From Herbidospora solisilvae (GTDB lineage: Bacteria; Actinomycetota; Actinomycetes; Streptosporangiales; Streptosporangiaceae): a DNA stretch of 64,000 nucleotides. Location of the stretch: assembly GCF_009901565.1 (NCBI RefSeq), contig NZ_WXEW01000002.1, positions 496,001 to 560,000 of the forward strand. The letters are read 5' to 3'. The notes below the pieces were generated by a model. The model had not been told where the DNA came from. It saw nothing but the letters and a program-made list of their open reading frames with translations, and searched no databases. Within the stretch, counting starts at the first letter, position 1. Each line of letters starts with the position of its first letter. This document shows positions 1 to 8,637 of the stretch, piece by piece. The position numbers and the translations under genes are program-made.

Positions 1-182
1 TGGACCGGGTGGCGGGGCTGCGGGCCTCGCGGGTCGTGTACGTGTCGTGTGATCCGGCGACGCTGGCGCGGGACATCAAGTGGTTCGGGGAGCTCGGGTA
101 CGAACTGGCGGACATCCGCGCTTTTGACCAATATCCGATGACGCACCACGTGGAGTGTGTCGCGTTGCTGGTCAGGGCCTAG
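1..182 (+). CDS. C-terminal end of TrmA/RumA-family RNA (uracil-5) methyltransferase (partial)
   Basis: Only the last 59 residues lie in the window; the gene begins upstream. The fragment reads through VVYVSCDPATLARDIKWF, the signature of SAM-dependent tRNA/23S rRNA uracil-C5 methyltransferases. In that family the Cys of the S-C-(N/D)-P motif is the nucleophile that attacks uracil C6. It ends with the usual short tail containing MTHHVECVALL. The substrate (tRNA or rRNA) cannot be judged from this part. It converges on the next gene with only 4 bases between the stop codons. Confidence 0.85.
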   Translation, partial: DRVAGLRASRVVYVSCDPATLARDIKWFGELGYELADIRAFDQYPMTHHVECVALLVRA

Positions 183-186
183 TGTC

Positions 187-1272
187 CTAAGGCCGCGCTG
201 CCGTCCGGTCGTCCGGCACCCAGCCCTGGCGCAGGAACAGCGTGTAGCCGATGACCGCAGGGACCGTCACGTTGAGCTTCCCCGGATCCGTCGTCAGGAT
301 CTCCTCGCAGGAGTTGAGGCGCCCTGACGTCGGATCGATGATGAGCACCCATCTCCTGGGGAGCCCGACCGCGGCCTCGAAGGCGATCGCCTCACCCGCG
401 CGCCCCGCCCGGTCGACGGTCATCCCCAGGTAGGCCAAGGGCTGGCCGGCCAGCATCCGCCACAGCGCGGCCGACAGCCGCGGCGAGACGATCTGCTCGC
501 TGTGCAGGTCGATGACGCCTCGGACAAGCCGGTATCCGTCGGGAACGTCCGCGGGAACCGGTCCGGTCCCGAGCAGGGCCCGGCGGAGGTTCCCGGCCTC
601 CAGGGGCAGGTTCTCCGCAGCCGGCCCGGCCAGGGAGTCGGCGGGGAAGACCTCGTCGGACACGGGGGAGCCGCCGGTCACCGCGGCCGCCGTCTCGGGG
701 CTTCCGTATCCGATGACGACCGGCTCGGCTCGGTGTTCGCGGCGTCGTGCCGTGCCGGAGCGCGAGAGCGGCGTCCACTGCTCCACGACGGTGGGAACCA
801 CCGCGGTGCCGGCCTGCCCCTGAGTCACCGCCACGTTGAGATACCACGCGTTGAACTGCAGGTATACGAACGCGGCGTCGGCCGGCACGGACGTGACAGG
901 CTGCCGGTCGGCCGCATCGGCCAGCTTCAGCAGAACCGCGTCAGCGGCGGGCGGTGTGCCGTTCAACTCTGCCCTCCCGTTAACCAGGTCGTAGTGCAAC
1001 ATCGCCACGGTGGGCGTCCGGGAGACGTCCACCCGGTCGAGGGACCTGAACGTGGTGAGCCCCGCGACCGACGCCAGCGTCGCGGCCCCTGCCAGGCCGA
1101 GTGCCCGTCGCCGAGTGGGCAGGGAGGCCGCCGCTGGTTCGGATGCGGGGGCGAGGATCCGGGCGAGGAGCGCGCGCGATCGAGGGTGCCGCGCGACGCC
1201 GTCGAACATCGTGGCCGGCACGGGATCCAGCTGTGCCATGAGGTGTTTCACGTCGTCGAACTCCGTCGTCAT
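187..1272 (-). CDS. CU044_5270 family protein, partner of sigma factor
   Basis: A 361-residue protein. The start ATG at 1272 is chosen because a GGAGAG ribosome site precedes it and it overlaps the sigma factor stop by 4 bases (ATGA), so the two are translationally coupled. The N-terminal ~50 residues are cytoplasmic, followed by an Arg-rich stretch and one hydrophobic segment (about residues 55-75, GLAGAATLASVAGLTTF). A long extracytoplasmic domain follows. The architecture fits the CU044_5270 family, commonly found next to sigma-70-like factors in Streptosporangiales and Streptomyces. By position it may act as an anti-sigma or membrane-anchored regulator, which is inference; no zinc-binding anti-sigma motif is visible. 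Confidence 0.7.
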   Translation of the reverse strand: MTTEFDDVKHLMAQLDPVPATMFDGVARHPRSRALLARILAPASEPAAASLPTRRRALGLAGAATLASVAGLTTFRSLDRVDVSRTPTVAMLHYDLVNGRAELNGTPPAADAVLLKLADAADRQPVTSVPADAAFVYLQFNAWYLNVAVTQGQAGTAVVPTVVEQWTPLSRSGTARRREHRAEPVVIGYGSPETAAAVTGGSPVSDEVFPADSLAGPAAENLPLEAGNLRRALLGTGPVPADVPDGYRLVRGVIDLHSEQIVSPRLSAALWRMLAGQPLAYLGMTVDRAGRAGEAIAFEAAVGLPRRWVLIIDPTSGRLNSCEEILTTDPGKLNVTVPAVIGYTLFLRQGWVPDDRTAARP

Positions 1273-1811
1273 GACCTTCTCTCCTTCGCGGAGGCCTCCG
1301 GCCGCACCTGGAGATCGTCGAGGGCGGCCAGGAACCGTCGTCGCGCTCGCTGCGCGCGGACCGCCATGGTCGCGGGTGTGCATCCCAGGACCAGAGCCGC
1401 GTGGGAGATCGACAGATCCTCCCAGCCGATGAGCCGCAGGACTTCCTGATCTTGCGGCGACAGCCGTCGTAAGGCCTGCTCCAGGCCCGACGCGGCGACG
1501 GCGTCGTCGGCGTGATCCCCGGCCGTGTCCCTCCCTGCCCACGAAACGCTCATCAGGCGTGACATGAGCCTTCGGCTGCGCCGCTCCCGGCGCTGCTCGT
1601 TGGCCACGAGGTTGCGGGCGATGCCGTAGAGCCACGGCAACGCCTCGTCGTCGCGGGCGGGGAGATCGGCGATCTTGCGCCAGGCCACCACGAACGTCTC
1701 CGCCGCTACGTCGCCCGCGGAGTCGCCGCCGACGCGGCGCGCCGCGTACCGCAGCACAGGCTCGTAGCAGTCGTCGAAGAGCCGGGTGAACCTCGCCACG
1801 TGCTCCGGCAT
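1269..1811 (-). CDS. RNA polymerase sigma factor (ECF-like, sigma-70 family)
   Basis: A 180-residue two-domain sigma factor. Region 2 (about residues 8-75) contains the typical DVAAETFVVAWRKI and ALPWLYGIARNLVANEQR stretches. Region 4 (about 110-165) contains LSPQDQEVLRLIGWEDLSISHAA and a helix-turn-helix. The ATG at 1811 is supported by a GGAGG Shine-Dalgarno about 5 bases upstream. It is co-transcribed with the CU044_5270 gene through a 4-base overlap. Its targets are not visible. Confidence 0.9.
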   Translation of the reverse strand: MPEHVARFTRLFDDCYEPVLRYAARRVGGDSAGDVAAETFVVAWRKIADLPARDDEALPWLYGIARNLVANEQRRERRSRRLMSRLMSVSWAGRDTAGDHADDAVAASGLEQALRRLSPQDQEVLRLIGWEDLSISHAALVLGCTPATMAVRAQRARRRFLAALDDLQVRPEASAKERRS

Positions 1812-1960
1812 CCCGCCTCCTTCTCGGCCTGACGCCTGCCTATGTCCGGGACGTGGATTCGGATAACAGTCAAGCCCTCCAGATGGGTGTGCGCCTGGTA
1901 CGCCAACCAATCCGGTCAGTAACGGCGGTCGGCTCCCCGCGTGGGACAACCCTGAGCCTC

Positions 1961-2332
1961 ATGAGGATCACCGCCCTACTGAGCCTCCTTCTGGCCCTGA
2001 CAGCGTGCGCCGCCGCCACCGGTGAGGCCCCCGGCGACCGGCCGCGCGACCAGGTCAACGCGGCCGCCTGCCTGGAGTTCGCCCTGGCCGCAGACGACCT
2101 CCGTGCGGCCGCCCGGGTCACGAGCGGCGAACTCCGCGCCGCGCTCACCCCTGCCCTGCGCCACATGGACCGCGCCGTCCAGGCCGCCAACGGCGACGTG
2201 GCCCCCGTGATGGACGACGCCGTGCTGGCCGCCGAAGCGGGCGACACCACCGCGCTGGCGGCGGCGCTGGTGGCGGTCGAGGGGGCGTGCCGCAGAGCGG
2301 GCACCCCGATCGAGGTGCCCTTCCGCTACTGA
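1961..2332 (+). CDS. small putative lipoprotein of unknown function
   Basis: A 123-residue protein with a short type II signal peptide ending in ALTAC (lipidated Cys at about 16), followed by an acidic, alanine-rich helical region with one further Cys pair (AACLEF and GACRRAG) that could form a disulfide. It diverges from the sigma factor gene and its 3' end overlaps the convergent GH18-like gene by 7 bases. No ribosome site is evident before this ATG, so the start rests on the signal peptide. I do not recognise a family. Confidence 0.65.
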   Translation: MRITALLSLLLALTACAAATGEAPGDRPRDQVNAAACLEFALAADDLRAAARVTSGELRAALTPALRHMDRAVQAANGDVAPVMDDAVLAAEAGDTTALAAALVAVEGACRRAGTPIEVPFRY

Positions 2333-3339
2333 CGCGGGGCGGTCAGGATCTGGGCGACCGCTTCGGCCGGGGTCGCGCCCCTGACCGACAGTTCGCCCAG
2401 GCTGTTCTTGGTCTGGAAGGCGACCAAAGTCTTCGCGTCGGCGACCGTCAGGTCGTCGGCGCTGGCCAGGACCGGGGTCAGGCCCAGGTGGGGCCAGGCC
2501 GGACGGTTCAGCAGGCGGGTGAGCTGGCGGTTGGTGGCGTGGGCGGCGTCGGCGAGGGCGCGGAGGTTGTCGCGGGCGCCGGGGCTGAACGGCACCAGCA
2601 CGTTCACCCTGCCGATCTCGGCGCCCGCCGCGCGGGTGGCCCTGAGCATCGCCCGGTCGGCGATCGACAGGCCCGACCTGGTCGCGGGGAGGGTCATCGT
2701 CACCATCAGCTCGGAGCCGACCCGGCGGGCCTCGTCCTGGAGGCGCTGGATCGCGGCGGCGCGGCGGGCCGTCGTGGCGAGGTCGGCCGAGTCGGTGACC
2801 TCGAAGTCGATCAGCTCGGGACGGTAGGCCTTCAGGACCGACCGGTAGGCGCGCAGCAGCCGGGCCGGGCCCGCGCAGGTCGCGGCCAGTTCGGCGCCCC
2901 GGGGGCCGCCGAACGACAGGCCCACGGGACGGCCGGTCTTGTGCAGGGTCGAGACCAGCGGTTTCTTCGCCGAGGCGGGCAGGCCACTCCACGTGGGGAG
3001 GCAGCCGGTGGCGTTGACGTGGCCGACCAGGTAGGACGGCGCCCGGGAGATCCCGCCCTCGGCGCGGATGGCGTCGACGAACGTCACATAGGGGACGGTC
3101 CGTTCGGGTTTGGGGGCCACCGCGACGGCCGGGGCGGCGGCCACGGGCGGGGTGACCGGCGCGGCCCATTCGGGCAGCGGCTCGGCGGGGAGCAGCACCA
3201 GGGCGGCGGCCGTGGCTCCGACGAGGGCGGTCGCCGCGGCCAGGACGAGGGCGCGCGGAGGCGTGCCCACGGGGCGGGGCCGAGGAGCGGAGTCCACCTG
3301 ATTCACCACCGAGCGTCGCGTGACGACTACTATCCGCAA
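2326..3339 (-). CDS. secreted or membrane-anchored GH18-like glycoside hydrolase homologue
   Basis: A 337-residue protein with a basic N-terminus, one membrane segment or uncleaved signal (about residues 29-48), a Pro/Ala-rich linker and a TIM-barrel-like domain. The barrel contains GLSFGGPRGAEL and then LIDFEVTDSADL, positions equivalent to the SxGG and DxxDxDxE strands of family 18 chitinases. The catalytic motif is not canonical: only IDFE is recognisable. Either the protein is a divergent chitinase/ENGase-type enzyme or it has lost activity. The N-terminal start is uncertain. It converges on the lipoprotein gene. Confidence 0.6.
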   Translation of the reverse strand: MRIVVVTRRSVVNQVDSAPRPRPVGTPPRALVLAAATALVGATAAALVLLPAEPLPEWAAPVTPPVAAAPAVAVAPKPERTVPYVTFVDAIRAEGGISRAPSYLVGHVNATGCLPTWSGLPASAKKPLVSTLHKTGRPVGLSFGGPRGAELAATCAGPARLLRAYRSVLKAYRPELIDFEVTDSADLATTARRAAAIQRLQDEARRVGSELMVTMTLPATRSGLSIADRAMLRATRAAGAEIGRVNVLVPFSPGARDNLRALADAAHATNRQLTRLLNRPAWPHLGLTPVLASADDLTVADAKTLVAFQTKNSLGELSVRGATPAEAVAQILTAPRQ

Positions 3340-3376
3340 GGGACCCTAGCAAGGGCCGGACGGCGATAATGGCCGA

Positions 3377-4288
3377 ATGAAGTTGAGGATCTTCACCGAG
3401 CCCCAGGAGGGCGCGACCTACGACGACCTGCTCGCGGTCGCGCAGGCGACCGAGCGGCTGGGGTTCGACGCGTTCTTCCGATCCGACCACTATCAGGCCA
3501 TCGGCTCCGGAGACCCCGGGCCGGGATCCACCGACGCCTGGCTGACCCTCGCCGGGCTGGCCCGCGAGACCGCGACGATCCGGCTCGGCACCCTCGTCAC
3601 GCCCGCGACCTTCCGCCTCCCCGGCCCGCTGGCGATCAGCGTCGCCCAGGCCGACCAGATGAGCGGCGGCCGGATCGAGCTCGGTCTGGGCACCGGCTGG
3701 TACGACGCCGAGCACCACTCCTACGGCATCCCCTTCCCGCCGGTGAAGGAGCGCTTCGACCGCCTGGAGGAACAGCTCGCGATCATCACCGGCCTGTGGG
3801 CGGCCGAGAAGCCGTTCTCGTACGCCGGAACGCACTACCGGCTCACCGACTCCCCGGCCCTGCCGAAGCCGGTGCAGAACCCCCTGCCGATCATCATCGG
3901 CGGCTTCGGCGCCACCCGCACCCCCAGGCTGGCGGCCACCTACGCGGCCGAGTACAACATCCCCTTCCGCTCCCTCGACGACGTCGCCGAGGGCTTCGCC
4001 CGGGTGCGGGCGGCCAGCGCGGAGACCGGCCGCTCGCTGATCTACTCCGTCGCCCAGACCGTCTGCGTCGGCGCCGACGAGGCCGAAGTGGCCCGCCGCG
4101 CCGCCGCGATCGGGGAGAGCCCGGAGCAGCTGCGGTCGGGCGGGCTCGCGGGCACGCCGGAGGAGGTCGTCGACAAGATCGGCCGATTCGGCGAACTGGG
4201 CGCCGAGCGTGTCTACCTGCAGGTCATGGACCTGTCCGACCTCGACCACCTCGACCTGATCGCCCGCGAGGTCATGCCCCACGTCTGA
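3377..4288 (+). CDS. LLM-class F420-dependent oxidoreductase
   Basis: A 303-residue luciferase-like monooxygenase-fold protein starting MKLRIFTEPQEGATYDDLL. Typical motifs are the FFRSDHY strand near residue 35, VTPATFRLPGPLAI, GRIELGLGTGWYDAEH (about 95-115) and the PIIIGGFG strand. Family members use coenzyme F420, or rarely FMN, in hydride transfer to varied substrates. F420 use is inferred from the actinobacterial setting. It is probably transcribed alone; the next gene lies about 230 bases downstream. Confidence 0.88.
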   Translation: MKLRIFTEPQEGATYDDLLAVAQATERLGFDAFFRSDHYQAIGSGDPGPGSTDAWLTLAGLARETATIRLGTLVTPATFRLPGPLAISVAQADQMSGGRIELGLGTGWYDAEHHSYGIPFPPVKERFDRLEEQLAIITGLWAAEKPFSYAGTHYRLTDSPALPKPVQNPLPIIIGGFGATRTPRLAATYAAEYNIPFRSLDDVAEGFARVRAASAETGRSLIYSVAQTVCVGADEAEVARRAAAIGESPEQLRSGGLAGTPEEVVDKIGRFGELGAERVYLQVMDLSDLDHLDLIAREVMPHV

Positions 4289-4518
4289 CCGTCGAGCCGC
4301 CCGGAGCTGCATATGCCGAAATTTCGGGCGGCGTCAGCCGCCCGACCCTGCACTTGGCGCACGTGGACCCGCGAGCCGTGACCTCTGCTTGTCCACATGG
4401 GCGGCGACCAGGTCCCCGCCCGGCTCGGCATCCGAGGCTCAACTCGTACCGACAAAGCGGGAGCGGTCAGGGGAAACCCGGTCGCTCCCGCGCATTTCGG
4501 CAAGGCACACTTCTCCCT

Positions 4519-5904
4519 GTGCTGCTGACCATCTCCACCACCCGTGAACCGGCGACCGATCTCGGCTACCTCCTGCACAAGCATCCAGATCGAGTCCAGC
4601 GGTTCCCACGGGCGTTCGGGGTCGCGCACGTCTTCTATCCCGAGGCCACCGACCAGCGCTGCACCGCCGCGCTGCTGCTCGACGTCGATCCGGTGCGGCT
4701 CGCGCGCACCCGTGGCAAGACCACGCCCGACTTCAGTCTCGGCCAGTACGTCAACGACCGCCCCTACGCCGCCTCCTCCCTGCTCTCGACCGCCATGGCC
4801 GAGGTGTTCCGGACCGCCAGGGCGGGGCGGTGCGACGCCCGGCCGGAACTGGCCCAGGCCGCCATCCCGCTGGAGATCGTCCTGCCGGCGCTGCCGTGCC
4901 GGGGTGGCCCCGCGCTGGCGCGGCGGTTGTTCGAGCCCATGGGCTGGGAGGTCACCGCCGATCCCATCCCGCTCGACCCGGCCTTCCCCGAATGGGGCGA
5001 CTCCCGCTACGTCACCCTCACGCTGAAGGGCGAGCTCCGGCTCGCGGACGCGCTCAACCACCTCTACGTCCTGCTGCCGGTCCTCGACGACGCCAAGCAC
5101 TACTGGATCGCCGAGGACGAGGTCGACAAGCTGATCCGCGCAGGCGAGGGCTGGCTGGCGGCCCATCCCGACCTCACCCTCATCACCCGGCGGTTCCTCA
5201 ACCGCCGGACCGCGCTGACCAGGGCCGCCTTCGCGCGGCTGGCCGAGGTGGGCGACGACGAGGAGGAGACGCTGGAGCCGCCGGCCGAGGAGGAGGTGCG
5301 CATCCCGCTCAACACCCTCCGCCGCGACGCCGTGGTGGCCACGCTCGCCGAGCTCCAGGCGCGGAGTGTCATCGACCTCGGCTGCGGGTCGGGGCAGCTC
5401 ATCTCGGCCCTGCTCGACCAGGGCGTGCCGAAGATCACCGGGGTGGACGTCTCCGCCCACACGCTCATGATCGCGGCGCGCAGGCTCAAGCTCGACCGCA
5501 TGGGGAGCCGGACGCGTGAGCGGGTGGACCTGTTCCAGGGGTCGGTCACCTACACCGACGCCCGGTTCGCCGGATATGACGCCGCCGTCCTGATGGAGGT
5601 CGTCGAGCACCTCGACCCGCCCCGGCTGCCGGCCATGGAGCGGGTGGTGTTCGGCACGGCCAAGCCCACGTACGTGCTGGTCACCACGCCCAACGCCGAA
5701 TACAACCCGCGTTATGAGAACCTGACCGGCCTGCGCCACCCCGACCACCGCTTCGAGTGGACCCGCGCCGAGTTCCGCGACTGGGCGGGCAGCGTCGCCG
5801 GACGGTACGGCTACCAGGTCGAACACCGCCCCGTCGGCGACGACGACCCCGAGGTCGGCTCGCCCACCCAGATGGCCGTGTTCACGAAGGAGGCCCAGGT
5901 ATGA
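4519..5904 (+). CDS. hen1: Hen1, 3'-terminal RNA ribose 2'-O-methyltransferase
   Basis: A 461-residue bacterial Hen1. It 2'-O-methylates the 3' ribose at a cleaved RNA end before sealing by Pnkp, marking the repaired junction against recleavage (known for characterised bacterial Hen1/Pnkp pairs). The GTG start gives the family N-terminus LLTISTTREPATDLGYLLHK. The N-terminal ~240 residues are the Pnkp-activating ligase-like region. The C-terminal methyltransferase has DLGCGSG near residue 286 (SAM) and the metal-binding set E360, E363, H364 (MEVVEHL) plus H407/H410 (RHPDHRFEW). The stop overlaps the pnkp start as ATGA. Confidence 0.95.
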   Translation: MLLTISTTREPATDLGYLLHKHPDRVQRFPRAFGVAHVFYPEATDQRCTAALLLDVDPVRLARTRGKTTPDFSLGQYVNDRPYAASSLLSTAMAEVFRTARAGRCDARPELAQAAIPLEIVLPALPCRGGPALARRLFEPMGWEVTADPIPLDPAFPEWGDSRYVTLTLKGELRLADALNHLYVLLPVLDDAKHYWIAEDEVDKLIRAGEGWLAAHPDLTLITRRFLNRRTALTRAAFARLAEVGDDEEETLEPPAEEEVRIPLNTLRRDAVVATLAELQARSVIDLGCGSGQLISALLDQGVPKITGVDVSAHTLMIAARRLKLDRMGSRTRERVDLFQGSVTYTDARFAGYDAAVLMEVVEHLDPPRLPAMERVVFGTAKPTYVLVTTPNAEYNPRYENLTGLRHPDHRFEWTRAEFRDWAGSVAGRYGYQVEHRPVGDDDPEVGSPTQMAVFTKEAQV

Positions 5905-8354
5905 CCGAGATCCGTGTCCCGGCGATGTCGCTGGTCGTGCTGGTCGGGGTGTCCGGAAGCGGCAAGTCCACCTTCGCGCGCAGGCACTTCACACCCACCC
6001 AGGTCATCTCCTCCGACTTCTGCCGGGGGCTGGTCGCCGACGACGAGAACGACCAGGCCGCCACGCCCGAGGCGTTCGACCTGCTGCACCACATCGTCGG
6101 CGTGCGGCTGCGGCGCGGGCTGCTGACGGTGGTCGACGCGACCAACGTCCAGTGGAAGGCCCGGGAGGCGCTGGTCGCGCTGGCCAAGAGCCACGACGTG
6201 CTCTGCGACGCGATCGTGCTCGACGTGCCCGAGGAGGTCGCGGTGGCGCGGAACGCCGTCCGGCCCGACCGCGACTTCGGCGCCCACGTCATCCGCAGGC
6301 AGCGCAACGACCTGCGCAAGTCGCTGGCGAAGATCTCCCGCGACGGGTTCCGCCGCGTCCACGTGCTGCGCGGCGACGCGATCGACGAGGCCGTGATCGC
6401 CTACGACAAGGCGTGGACCGACAAGACCGAACTGACCGGGCCGTTCGACATCATCGGCGACGTGCACGGGTGCGCCTCGGAGCTGGAGACCCTGCTCGCC
6501 ACCCTCGGCTACGAGGACGGCGTCCACCCCGGCGGCCGGACGGCCGTGTTCGTCGGCGACCTCGTCGACCGGGGGCCCGACAGCCCGGGAGTGCTGCGCC
6601 GGGTCATGGGCATGGTCGAGCGCGGCGCCGCGCTCTGCGTCTCGGGCAACCACGAGCAGAAGCTGGTACGCGCCCTCAACGGCCGCAAGGTCCGGGTCGC
6701 CCACGGCCTGGAGACGTCGCTGGAGCAGTTCGCCCGCCAGGACGACGCCTTCACCAGCCGGGCCAAGGCCTTCATGGAGGGCCTGATCAGCCACTACGTC
6801 CTCGACGGCGGCCGGCTCGTGGTCGCGCACGCCGGTCTCAAGGAGGCCTACCACGGCCGCGCCTCGGGCCGGGTGCGCTCGTTCGCCCTCTACGGCGACA
6901 CCACCGGCGAGACCGACGAGTACGGCCTGCCGGTCCGCTACCCGTGGGCCGAGCAGTACCGGGGCCGGGCGATGGTCGTCTACGGCCACACCCCGACGAC
7001 GCACGCCGAGTGGGTCAACAACACCATCTGCCTCGACACCGGCGCCGTCTTCGGCGGACGGCTCACCGCCCTGCGCTACCCGGAGAAGGAACTCGTCTCC
7101 GTCCCGGCCGAGCGGGTCTGGTACGAACCGGCCCGCCCGCTCACCTCGCGGGGCCGCGAGCCCGACGTGCTGGACATCGGCGACGTCACCGGCGACCGCT
7201 ACGTCGAGACCTCGACCGGCACGGTCAAGATCAGGGAGGAGAACGCCACCGCCGCCCTGGAGATCATGAGCCGGTTCGCCGTCGACCCGCGCTGGCTGGT
7301 CTACCTGCCGCCGACGATGGCCCCGCCGGAGACCTCGCAGAAGGACGGCTACCTCGAACACCCCGACGAGGCCTTCGCCGAGTTCGCCGCCGCCGGGGTG
7401 ACCCGGGTGGTGTGCGAGGAGAAGCACATGGGCTCCCGGGCGATCGTCGTGCTGGCCCGCACGCCGCAGGACGCCCAGGCGAAGTTCGGCGTCGAGGGCG
7501 CCGGCACGATCTTCACCCGGACCGGCCGCCCCTTCTTCGGCGACCTTCAGGAGGAGTTCGTCGCCGGGCTCCGCGAGGCCTTCGCGCCCCTGCTGGAGGA
7601 CTCCCCGTGGCTGGTGCTCGACGGCGAGCTGCTGCCCTGGTCGGCCAAGGCCGGCGAGCTCATCCGCAGCCAGTACGCCTCGGTCGGCGCCGCCGCCGGG
7701 GCCGCGCTGCCCGTCGCGGTGACGGCGCTGGAGGCGGCGGCCGGGCGTGGCCTGGATGTGGGATCGATACTGGACCGCACCCGGCGCCGCGAGATCAACG
7801 CTGCCCGGTTCCGCGAGGCCTATGCCCGTTACTGCGAGCCCGTCTCGGGGGTCTCGGGGCTGCGTTTCGCGCCCTTCCAGATCCTCGCCTGCGCCCAGGG
7901 CGCCACCGCCGTGACCCGGCCGCACGACTGGCACCTCGATCGGCTCGCCGCCGTCTCCCATCCGCTGGTGACCGCGACGCGGCACACGTACGTGGACCTG
8001 GAGAAGGAAGACCAGCGCGAGGCGGCGGTCGAGTGGTGGACGGCGCTCACCGGCGACGGCGGCGAGGGCATGGTGGTCAAGCCGGTCGCCCACCCCGGTG
8101 GGCGGGTGCAGCCGGGGATCAAGGTGCGCGGGCCCGAGTACCTGCGCATCATCTACGGCCCCGACTACCTGGAGTCGCTCGACGAGCTGCGCAGGCGCTT
8201 CCTCGGCCGGAAGCGGTCGCTGGCGCTGCGGGAGCATAGCCTGGGCATTGAGGCGCTGTCGCGACTGGCGGCCGGTGAGCCGCTCCACCGCGTTCACGAG
8301 GCGGTCTTCTCCGTGCTCGCCCTGGAGTGTGAGCCCGTCGACCCCCGGTTGTGA
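5901..8354 (+). CDS. pnkp: Pnkp, polynucleotide kinase-phosphatase-adenylyltransferase (RNA repair)
   Basis: An 817-residue trifunctional end-healing and sealing enzyme. The 5' kinase domain carries GVSGSGKST (residues 16-24). The central calcineurin-type 2',3'-phosphatase begins near residue 186 with GDVHGC, then GDLVDRGPDS and GNHEQK. The C-terminal nucleotidyltransferase has the motif EEKHMGSR with its lysine near residue 508. In the known system the ligase module is inactive for sealing without the Hen1 N-terminal half. It forms a two-gene operon with hen1 through a 4-base overlap. All three active-site motif sets look intact and the length is only slightly below the usual ~850. Confidence 0.96.
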   Translation: MTEIRVPAMSLVVLVGVSGSGKSTFARRHFTPTQVISSDFCRGLVADDENDQAATPEAFDLLHHIVGVRLRRGLLTVVDATNVQWKAREALVALAKSHDVLCDAIVLDVPEEVAVARNAVRPDRDFGAHVIRRQRNDLRKSLAKISRDGFRRVHVLRGDAIDEAVIAYDKAWTDKTELTGPFDIIGDVHGCASELETLLATLGYEDGVHPGGRTAVFVGDLVDRGPDSPGVLRRVMGMVERGAALCVSGNHEQKLVRALNGRKVRVAHGLETSLEQFARQDDAFTSRAKAFMEGLISHYVLDGGRLVVAHAGLKEAYHGRASGRVRSFALYGDTTGETDEYGLPVRYPWAEQYRGRAMVVYGHTPTTHAEWVNNTICLDTGAVFGGRLTALRYPEKELVSVPAERVWYEPARPLTSRGREPDVLDIGDVTGDRYVETSTGTVKIREENATAALEIMSRFAVDPRWLVYLPPTMAPPETSQKDGYLEHPDEAFAEFAAAGVTRVVCEEKHMGSRAIVVLARTPQDAQAKFGVEGAGTIFTRTGRPFFGDLQEEFVAGLREAFAPLLEDSPWLVLDGELLPWSAKAGELIRSQYASVGAAAGAALPVAVTALEAAAGRGLDVGSILDRTRRREINAARFREAYARYCEPVSGVSGLRFAPFQILACAQGATAVTRPHDWHLDRLAAVSHPLVTATRHTYVDLEKEDQREAAVEWWTALTGDGGEGMVVKPVAHPGGRVQPGIKVRGPEYLRIIYGPDYLESLDELRRRFLGRKRSLALREHSLGIEALSRLAAGEPLHRVHEAVFSVLALECEPVDPRL

Positions 8355-8451
8355 GCGGGGCTTCACGGGAGCGACACGTTCGTCACCCCCAGGGTCCTCT
8401 AGGAGGCCCTACGATCGGGGCAGACGACAGAGCGTGAACTTGCGATCACTC

Positions 8452-8580
8452 ATGAATGAACGTCAAACGAGACGGCCATGGTTCCACCTGCGTCATGACT
8501 GGCAGGACACCGAGCGCATCGGCAATGTCGTGGTGCAGCACTGCACTGTGTGCCTGAAAAGTAGAGTACGAATCCGGTAA
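8452..8580 (+). CDS. small CxxC protein, unknown function
   Basis: A 42-residue frame with a plausible composition (RRPWFHLRHDWQDTERIG, then HCTVCLKSRVRIR). The pattern of a Trp/His region followed by one CxxC and basic residues resembles a half zinc-ribbon. A GTG at 8434 would add six residues; neither start has a close ribosome site, although AGGAGG occurs at 8401. It lies between pnkp and the transporter. Function unknown. Confidence 0.45.
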   Translation: MNERQTRRPWFHLRHDWQDTERIGNVVVQHCTVCLKSRVRIR

Positions 8581-8637
8581 TGGCCCCTTAGTGTAGCCAT
8601 TGCGCTACTTGCCGTAATTGTGGGGCAAGTAGGCTGC

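Noticed and set aside
1976-4312. Several very long antisense open frames, for example opposite the GH18-like and oxidoreductase genes, acnA and pnkp
   Set aside because: They mirror strongly biased genes on the other strand, have Arg/Gly/Pro-rich low-complexity translations and no family motifs.
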